From a virus, in IMG/VR virus record IMGVR_UViG_3300031539_000009, positions 1 through 64,000 of that record: 64,000 nt of DNA; one strand, given 5' to 3'. Position 1 is the first letter of the stretch. Every line of letters begins with the position of its first letter. Both the position numbers and the translations under genes were made by a program. Below, piece by piece: positions 58,445 to 64,000 of the stretch. The notes beneath the pieces are model-generated. The model did not search any database. It saw nothing but the letters and a program-made list of their open reading frames with translations, and was not told the origin of the DNA.

Positions 58445-60766
58445 TTATACCACAGCTTCAAAGATTCCGGCCTTGCTGACGGTAATGATGAACCGCTCAA
58501 CAGTGTCGGCAAGCCTGAGTGTGATTTCGGCCAGAAGATCGCCCGCCGCTGCGGTGGCATCGGTGTTGATCTCGTCATCCAGCTTGATGTCGCATGCGTC
58601 CTGAAAGTTGTCCCCTCTGAGCGCACCCTTGGTCCACTCCGGCAGGTAAAATCCCCGCATGGCGGAAAGGGCTGTCTGCTGAATGTCTGAATTGTTGATG
58701 GCGTACACCACCCAATCGAATTCTTCACGCATGACATTCTCATAGTAGGACATCTGTTCACGCTGATGTTTCCACCGCCACGCCGGGTCAGCGGCAATGG
58801 TGCGGTCACCCCAGATGATACAGTTGCCCTCTTTGAACTTGATGATCTGGATTCCATGCGGGTTGAGGAATTCCTCATCCAGTATCTTTTCCCCAGTGGG
58901 CAACTTCAAGACTTTGGGCAGATTGACATCCGTGCCCGCAGCCGCTTTGTGATAGCCATTCCAGTTTTTGGCCGTGAGTGCTTCCCTTCCGTGAATCGCC
59001 CCCGTCAACGGTATCAACTTGAGGCCAGCCGCTTCCGGGTTGTCAATGTAGCCATAGCTGGGGAATGCCGTCACGCCCATGTCGTTGCGTCCAATGGTGT
59101 CGTTGATGAATTCTTCAGCCGCAGACTCATCGATGATGGTTGGGTCAATTTCGACTCTGAACTGATAGTTTTTGGCGCTGGCATATTCCAGCCCCGCCTT
59201 TTGAACCGCTGCGGCATACACGCCAGGCACGGCCAACTTGACCAGCCCCTGGTTTTTGCCGAACAGGCTGTTGATCGGAGATGACTCAACATCGAACACA
59301 TCGGTGTAATCCGTGTTGTCCACATTTGCCAGCCCGTCATAGCCTCCAGCCAATCCTTGGGGTTGTTCCACAATGAAAGGATCACCCGCCGTCGCATCCA
59401 GGGTCATGTCGTTGCCCGGTCCCACCGTGATGGTGTCGTGGGTGTTGGAGATGACCTTGAAAACGATTCTGCGCTTGGCAGTATTTGGGGTGAGGAATCC
59501 ACCCGCCAATTCATCTGACTTGAACGGCTGGCAGTACACAGAGATGACATCAGCCAACGCAAAGTTGTCGGTGCCGGCCGCAACCGTGAGGCTGGGCAAC
59601 CAATCATATCCGGGCACATACGCAACGCCAGTAGTGGCATCGGGCAACGTCACGTTCAGCTGTCCCGGTCCGATTGGTGTTGCGACCACAGACCAGACTT
59701 CAGCCCCCGGAGTGGTGGCATCAGTGCAAGTCAATGTCAAGATGCACGGCTGGACATCGGCTCCATACAGGAATGTTCCCGCATTGCCTTTGTCCGGTGT
59801 GGTCCCGTCAGACGGTCCCTTGGCGTGGATGATTTCAGACTTGAGCGTGGTCGCTGTAAGGCCCAAGGCAACGCTGACATTGTAAAAATTGGCCGGTCTG
59901 ATCTCAGGCGACACAGCACCCGTCCAAAGATCGGTCACCACGATGTCGGAATTGCCTTGGTCATCGTTGATCACGTTCACAAAATAGTTGGATGCGGCCG
60001 GATCAGAGGACATATTGTCATAGGTCAGCCGCAATTCCCCGTCCACGTACACGTACATGCCCCACTCGGTGGTCGGATTGGAAATGCCATCCTTGATCAA
60101 AACCACGGTTTGCGTGGTGGCCAGATTGCTCAAGACCACTCTGATCTCAGTTGACGCCCCCGCTGCGGCCACATAGTCGGCCAGCATCGTGCTGTCATTG
60201 GACACGGTCAACGTGACCGACCCGGCCACCGTGGCCGTGTTGCCCACGATTTTGTAGGACTTCCCCGGAACATCGGCAATCTGAAGCACGCCGTCTTTGA
60301 GTTCATTCTCTTTGACGTCATCAGCTGCAATGTCCACGGTTGTTTCTGCCAGGTTGGAAAGGTCGCTCAACACCACCTGTTTCCTTCCGGCCCACCTTCC
60401 ACCGTTGGCGGCCTCCACCTTCACCACTGGGGTGTAGGGATGCCGTCTGGCGGCCAAGATCAACTCGCCAGGCACTTCAGACCCGTCCGTGACCCTGACC
60501 ATAAATAATGCCCCGGCCCCTTGCCCTGCGTCAAAAAAATCCTGAGCGCAATCGGGCAACAGGGATTCCGGTATCAAGCCCCCGGTCTTTTTTACCAGCG
60601 ACTTTTTAGTTGGGCAGTATATCAACTCCCCAACGGCCCCTTTCTGCATGATTCCGGTGTAGCATGTCACGCCCAGAGCAGCCGGTTCAATCGGCTTTTC
60701 TGATGGACGCTCAATGACTGTGACACCGGCCCCAAGAGTAGGGCCAAACCGTCTCTGTTCAGCCAT
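58445..60766 (-). CDS. Tail sheath protein
   Basis: The 773-residue protein has the sheath marks: an N-terminal GVTVIERPSEKPIEPAALGV strand, and the C-terminal half with YGYIDNPEAAGLKLIPLTGA, REALTAKNWNGYHKAAAG, CIIWGDRTIA and AMRGFYLPEWTKGALRGDNF. A large inserted region at about 150-470 is beta-rich and is probably exposed on the surface. It contracts to drive the tube. Start lies 10 bases after AAAAAGGGGGTTG. Confidence 0.92.
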   Translation of the reverse strand: MAEQRRFGPTLGAGVTVIERPSEKPIEPAALGVTCYTGIMQKGAVGELIYCPTKKSLVKKTGGLIPESLLPDCAQDFFDAGQGAGALFMVRVTDGSEVPGELILAARRHPYTPVVKVEAANGGRWAGRKQVVLSDLSNLAETTVDIAADDVKENELKDGVLQIADVPGKSYKIVGNTATVAGSVTLTVSNDSTMLADYVAAAGASTEIRVVLSNLATTQTVVLIKDGISNPTTEWGMYVYVDGELRLTYDNMSSDPAASNYFVNVINDDQGNSDIVVTDLWTGAVSPEIRPANFYNVSVALGLTATTLKSEIIHAKGPSDGTTPDKGNAGTFLYGADVQPCILTLTCTDATTPGAEVWSVVATPIGPGQLNVTLPDATTGVAYVPGYDWLPSLTVAAGTDNFALADVISVYCQPFKSDELAGGFLTPNTAKRRIVFKVISNTHDTITVGPGNDMTLDATAGDPFIVEQPQGLAGGYDGLANVDNTDYTDVFDVESSPINSLFGKNQGLVKLAVPGVYAAAVQKAGLEYASAKNYQFRVEIDPTIIDESAAEEFINDTIGRNDMGVTAFPSYGYIDNPEAAGLKLIPLTGAIHGREALTAKNWNGYHKAAAGTDVNLPKVLKLPTGEKILDEEFLNPHGIQIIKFKEGNCIIWGDRTIAADPAWRWKHQREQMSYYENVMREEFDWVVYAINNSDIQQTALSAMRGFYLPEWTKGALRGDNFQDACDIKLDDEINTDATAAAGDLLAEITLRLADTVERFIITVSKAGIFEAVV

Positions 60767-60796
60767 GGTTTTTCAACCCCCTTTTTAGATTTTCCA

Positions 60797-61993
60797 TCAC
60801 TCCGCAACCTTTGCCGTCACCCTGAAGTCATTGATTATGAACTTGTCTTCAGCAGGTGTTGTCAATATCGGCACATATCTTACCTCAATTGGTATGATCA
60901 CTTGCTTGTAATCACCCAAATTTGGCCTGTTATTCGTTTCCACAGCAGGCATTACTACCAGGGTGTATTCTTCATCCAGCCCAACAGACCGGAACACGCC
61001 CAGGCCTTGTAAAAAATCTTCCATTGCCTGCCTCATCCTCTGCTGGTCAACTCCCAACTCGGATATTCCTAACAAATTGAATGTGAACGTCTCAACCATG
61101 CTGTCGCTGAATTCAATGGCCGTGGTCCCGTCCCCACTCGTCACGCTTTCCTTTCCTTGCGGTGTCATCCTGCTGCCTGTGTCATATCCTACCAGAACCA
61201 ATGCTGGCAATTTTTCCAACTGCAAAAAATCCTGATGGTATGTATAGATGACTTCCAGCTTGTATTTCAGCTTCACCCGGACTTTCGTGCCAGACACGAC
61301 CGCTTCTGTCAAGTTGATATTGATTCCGTCAAAGGAATCGAACAGGCTGCCAAATACGCCATCGACCAGGACTGCCTCAACCCCGACTACATCCAGGCCC
61401 ACTCCCAGCGCAGATATGGCAATCTCGTTGGCAGTAGCCTCCATTTCATAGATAACATCTGCCGTCGGATTGATCCCGGACTCCAGGACTGGAATGAGAC
61501 TCCTGAAAATCAGGTCTTCATATACCGCAATGTCGCACAACATCGCAAATCTCAACTCCAACAGTTGCGGTGTAACAGCCCGGTCCTCAGTGTACAGGTT
61601 GCTCACGACTTGCAAACGCTGATTGAGCCAAGCTGATATGTGTTCCCTGACTTCAGCTTCCGTGTTCCAATCCAGATCATCATCCAGCACCTCAACCCAA
61701 GCAAACCCATCCCACCAGTAATCAGTCGCCCCGTCCGATATTCTGTGTCTGATGTACGTCCCTTCCGGTTTGATAGACACTTCTTGGAACGCACCCAACC
61801 ACTGAATAAGTGACGTTGGGTTGGTCACCCAAGACCTGACAGTCATTGTGAGATCAAGAGGATACCAGCCATCAGACTGTGCCTTGAGTTGAATCCACCC
61901 TTTGGGATTGAGCCTGATCTGGCTGGGATCACTCAAGATTATATTTGGTCTGGCTTGCTCGTTGTATGAGAAGCATTTCAGCACCCTCTTCAT
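60797..61993 (-). CDS. Neck or tail-terminator candidate (398 aa)
   Basis: The start MKRVLKCFSYNEQ at 61993 overlaps the previous stop (ATGA). The first 130 residues (WVTNPTSLIQWLGAFQEV, HRISDGATDYWWDGFAWVEV) look like a virion attachment domain, and the C-terminal half (LKYKLEVIYTYHQDFLQLEK, VDQQRMRQAMEDFLQGLG) resembles tail terminators in helix/strand order. It lies between a gp10-like gene and the sheath, the place for a tail terminator. Not a clear family match. Confidence 0.6.
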   Translation of the reverse strand: MKRVLKCFSYNEQARPNIILSDPSQIRLNPKGWIQLKAQSDGWYPLDLTMTVRSWVTNPTSLIQWLGAFQEVSIKPEGTYIRHRISDGATDYWWDGFAWVEVLDDDLDWNTEAEVREHISAWLNQRLQVVSNLYTEDRAVTPQLLELRFAMLCDIAVYEDLIFRSLIPVLESGINPTADVIYEMEATANEIAISALGVGLDVVGVEAVLVDGVFGSLFDSFDGININLTEAVVSGTKVRVKLKYKLEVIYTYHQDFLQLEKLPALVLVGYDTGSRMTPQGKESVTSGDGTTAIEFSDSMVETFTFNLLGISELGVDQQRMRQAMEDFLQGLGVFRSVGLDEEYTLVVMPAVETNNRPNLGDYKQVIIPIEVRYVPILTTPAEDKFIINDFRVTAKVAE

Positions 61994-62559
61994 CTCGCAA
62001 TTTCCCTCATGGTCATCTGCATCGCCATCTTCCAACGGTTTTGCAGGTCTTTGGATACACTTCCTGTGTATGCCAATTTAATAAATGGCCTTGGCGGAAT
62101 TACAATCACCGTGGTAGAATCCAACAATGGTTTTATCACGCCGCCCGTTTCATGAGCCAAATATCTGAAATATGCCCTCATCCGATCTGTCACCTGGATG
62201 CTGGCACCTTCATGTAGTGTGACGCCAATGTCGTACTGCTCCGAACCTTTTATGATTCCTGCGAACGCTTCCCGCCAACTAACAACCCTGGTGTTGACGT
62301 TCATCCACAAGCTGCCTTCATCCACCAACGGCTTATCACTTGACTTCCCTGAACCCTTGTGGTGCATTTGTGACAACCCTGTTATTCCAGGATTCACACC
62401 GCCCTTAATGGTGGCTTGAATTTCCTTTTGAACCACCAACGCATTTTGGCGTGTAGCCCGACCAACATTGCGCTCCATGTTGGCCTTGAACTTGGCCGGA
62501 TTCAACCCGGCCTGCAATGCTTTCCATGGTCCTGTCAGTCTGATGAATTCCGCCATCAT
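61990..62559 (-). CDS. Neck/tail completion protein, gpS/HK97 gp10-like
   Basis: The helical basic start (FKANMERNVGRATRQNALVV), then WREAFAGIIKGSEQYDIGV and a C-terminal IPPRPFIKLAYTGSVSKDL match the Mu/P2 gpS and HK97 gp10 family of head-tail completion proteins. The P-R-P-F turn is typical. It is coupled to both neighbours in the connector group. Confidence 0.72.
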   Translation of the reverse strand: MMAEFIRLTGPWKALQAGLNPAKFKANMERNVGRATRQNALVVQKEIQATIKGGVNPGITGLSQMHHKGSGKSSDKPLVDEGSLWMNVNTRVVSWREAFAGIIKGSEQYDIGVTLHEGASIQVTDRMRAYFRYLAHETGGVIKPLLDSTTVIVIPPRPFIKLAYTGSVSKDLQNRWKMAMQMTMREIAR

Positions 62560-62951
62560 GCCGCCTCTGGCTTGTCGCCAAAATACGCTTTCAACAACCC
62601 GGCCCCGTTTTGATCAGGATAGTGCCCCATTGGCGCAAATCCTCTGATGTAAGTGTCTTGAACACTCATGAACCCGATCTTCACCACCCGGTCCTGCCGG
62701 TTGATACTGATCCCTGCCTCCAACAACTCCGACACGCTGAAAAGCAAATAGCCACGTGCGTAATAACCAACGCCCGCTTCCCTGGCCTTGGGATCATCCA
62801 TATTGAACCATTTGACCTGCGCATCAACCGTGATTCGTTTCGTCTTGGTTTGACGAACAGGCTCACGTGCCTCTTCATCCCAGGCAGTGGCCTCTGGATC
62901 AACCTGGTCTATCACCACGGATATCGGGTGTATAAGATTTGGTCTGGCCAT
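62556..62951 (-). CDS. Head-tail connector region protein (131 aa)
   Basis: Beta-rich protein (RITVDAQVKWFNMDD, YARGYLLFSVSELLEAGISI, DRVVKIGFMSVQ) similar in size and position to head-closure or stopper proteins. Start follows GAGGAACAA and overlaps the previous gene by 40 bases. No specific family recognised. Confidence 0.6.
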   Translation of the reverse strand: MARPNLIHPISVVIDQVDPEATAWDEEAREPVRQTKTKRITVDAQVKWFNMDDPKAREAGVGYYARGYLLFSVSELLEAGISINRQDRVVKIGFMSVQDTYIRGFAPMGHYPDQNGAGLLKAYFGDKPEAA

Positions 62952-63634
62952 TTGTTCCTCGGTGCCCCTATGAGCAATGGACTCCTGTAGCGTCCAAGAA
63001 TCCTGTCCACATCCTGATCCCCGGTGGAATCAGGCCTGTTGAATGACGACCCTGCCGCTGTGGCATATGTTATTGAGTGGCCGTCTGTTATTTCCTGCTT
63101 GATTGGCCCGGCTGCATTGCTTCCCCCGGTCCCGCCAAATCCATCGGCAGCTGTGTTGGCCACCAGTCTGTACATCGCCTTGATGATTGGAACTGGTGTG
63201 GATCCATCCGGCTCTATGTATCCGAACCTGCCAATGAATTTTTGCTGGTATCCTTTCAAAAATAAACCAGCACTGGTACCAACAAAAATATTCCGCCGTT
63301 GCCGCTTGAGTTCAACTCTGGGGTTGCGTCGATCATCCGGCCAAGAAATGGAATTGTGAACAATGTAATTCTCAACCGGCTGTGGAATCTCATCCTCATT
63401 CAAATACATTTCGTTGATCTCGATTATGGGCACGCCAAAAAACATCACTGCGCTGTCAGCCCCGTCGATCACAATCTCAAGCATCCTGGCGTTGAACCAT
63501 TGCCTGGTGACCAACTCCACAGTTGCCTGCGCATCCAATATCACCAACCAAGCCGCATCTTCATCGACTTTGTCCCGATTCAAAACCCCAGCATCATACA
63601 ACTCTTCTGGGGTCACATACGCATATTCCCTCAT
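62912..63634 (-). CDS. Head-tail adaptor-like protein (240 aa)
   Basis: The N-terminal helices (YVTPEELYDAGVLNRDKVDE, LVILDAQATVELVTRQWF) followed by strands (VIDGADSAVMFFGVPIIEIN) resemble gp6/gp15-type adaptors that sit under the portal. The rest is a Gly-rich stretch (AADGFGGTGGSNAAGPI) and a tail GRYRSPLLIGA. Start overlaps the previous stop and follows GGTGGGATC. Confidence 0.65.
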   Translation of the reverse strand: MREYAYVTPEELYDAGVLNRDKVDEDAAWLVILDAQATVELVTRQWFNARMLEIVIDGADSAVMFFGVPIIEINEMYLNEDEIPQPVENYIVHNSISWPDDRRNPRVELKRQRRNIFVGTSAGLFLKGYQQKFIGRFGYIEPDGSTPVPIIKAMYRLVANTAADGFGGTGGSNAAGPIKQEITDGHSITYATAAGSSFNRPDSTGDQDVDRILGRYRSPLLIGAPRNKWPDQILYTRYPW

Positions 63635-64000
63635 GATCCCACCGCCTTTTTCGCTTCCCCAAATCCCGGAATATCACCGATGCTGGACAACGACTGTGGC
63701 TTGGCATCAGGGCTGTACCTTGGTTTCCCAACCTTAGCCACATCAACCCTGGCCATGTTATTGGTATAGTACACCAACAAGGTTATGCGAATATCATCTG
63801 CTTGGCAGGATATGTATTCACCAATCCGCTTCCCTTTGTATTTCCCGGAATCCCCCACGACCATCTTGGCCCCAAAACGGATTGCCTTGAACTTCTTGGG
63901 AATTGGAAAAGTGTGCATGACCTTTCGATGGTGTATGGCCATCCCTGATATATGGGCTGCCTGCTCTTTCAAATACGCTTCACACGCTTGAATTCCGCCG
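63631..64000 (-). CDS. Hypothetical head-region protein, 5' end cut by window edge
   Basis: The frame is open to the right edge, so the true start lies outside. At least 122 residues are visible, with a basic middle (KKFKAIRFGAKMVVGDSG) and strands (DDIRITLLVYYTNNMARVDV). It precedes the adaptor-like gene, so it probably belongs to the head or connector group. No family recognised. Confidence 0.6.
   Translation of the reverse strand, partial: GGIQACEAYLKEQAAHISGMAIHHRKVMHTFPIPKKFKAIRFGAKMVVGDSGKYKGKRIGEYISCQADDIRITLLVYYTNNMARVDVAKVGKPRYSPDAKPQSLSSIGDIPGFGEAKKAVGS

Overview
The window is a 64 kb piece of the genome of a large tailed phage with a contractile tail (myovirus morphology). Every convincing gene lies on the minus strand, so transcription runs from right to left. 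Genes are packed tightly, with many ATGA, TGATG and TAATG overlaps and Shine-Dalgarno sites of the GGAGGT/AAGGGG type. I see no tRNA, integrase, CRISPR array or insertion sequence. A lipoprotein with a lipobox, spanin-like genes and a PG-binding/CHAP endolysin suggest a Gram-negative host. The species cannot be told from the sequence.

Right part (about 64.0 to 41.1 kb, in transcription order): head-tail connector and neck genes, tail sheath, tail tube, tail assembly chaperone with a probable -1 frameshift, tape measure, LysM tube-associated protein, gpD-like hub, gpV/gp5-like spike, gp25-like wedge, gpJ-like and gpI-like baseplate proteins, a 1063-residue tail fibre, then a lysis module (endolysin, two spanin-like proteins, a small membrane protein). 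Capsid and terminase genes must lie outside the window to the right.

Middle part (about 40.8 to 9.6 kb): replication, recombination and nucleotide genes. These are a UvsW-like helicase, a possible initiator, a DnaC-like loader, a DnaB-like helicase, a primase, a bacterial-type DnaE polymerase, HU, ssDNA-binding protein, RecA, a single-chain Mre11-Rad50 fusion, a RuvC-like resolvase, a NYN protein and a flap endonuclease. Embedded in them are a CobS/CobT-like MoxR-VWA pair, a sigma factor, and a block of a FAD enzyme, a MazG-HAD fusion, a divergent ThyX, a class III PLP aminotransferase and a nucleotide kinase. That block goes beyond simple dTTP supply and could make a modified thymidine.

Left part (9.5 to 0 kb): small early or accessory genes, among them dCMP deaminase, an RlpA-like lipoprotein, a DEDDy exonuclease, a PD-(D/E)XK-like protein, small membrane proteins and several zinc-ribbon proteins.

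Two families of repeated intergenic control elements organise transcription. Family P1 (four copies with identical internal spacing) contains a good sigma70 promoter with a 17-bp spacer and fixed A/T tracts. It sits before two early genes and before both CobT- and CobS-like genes. Family P2 (four copies of a 61-nt core) has no obvious sigma70 promoter and heads the FAD/ThyX/polymerase, flap endonuclease, helicase and early small-gene operons. It is a candidate middle promoter, perhaps read by the encoded sigma factor.
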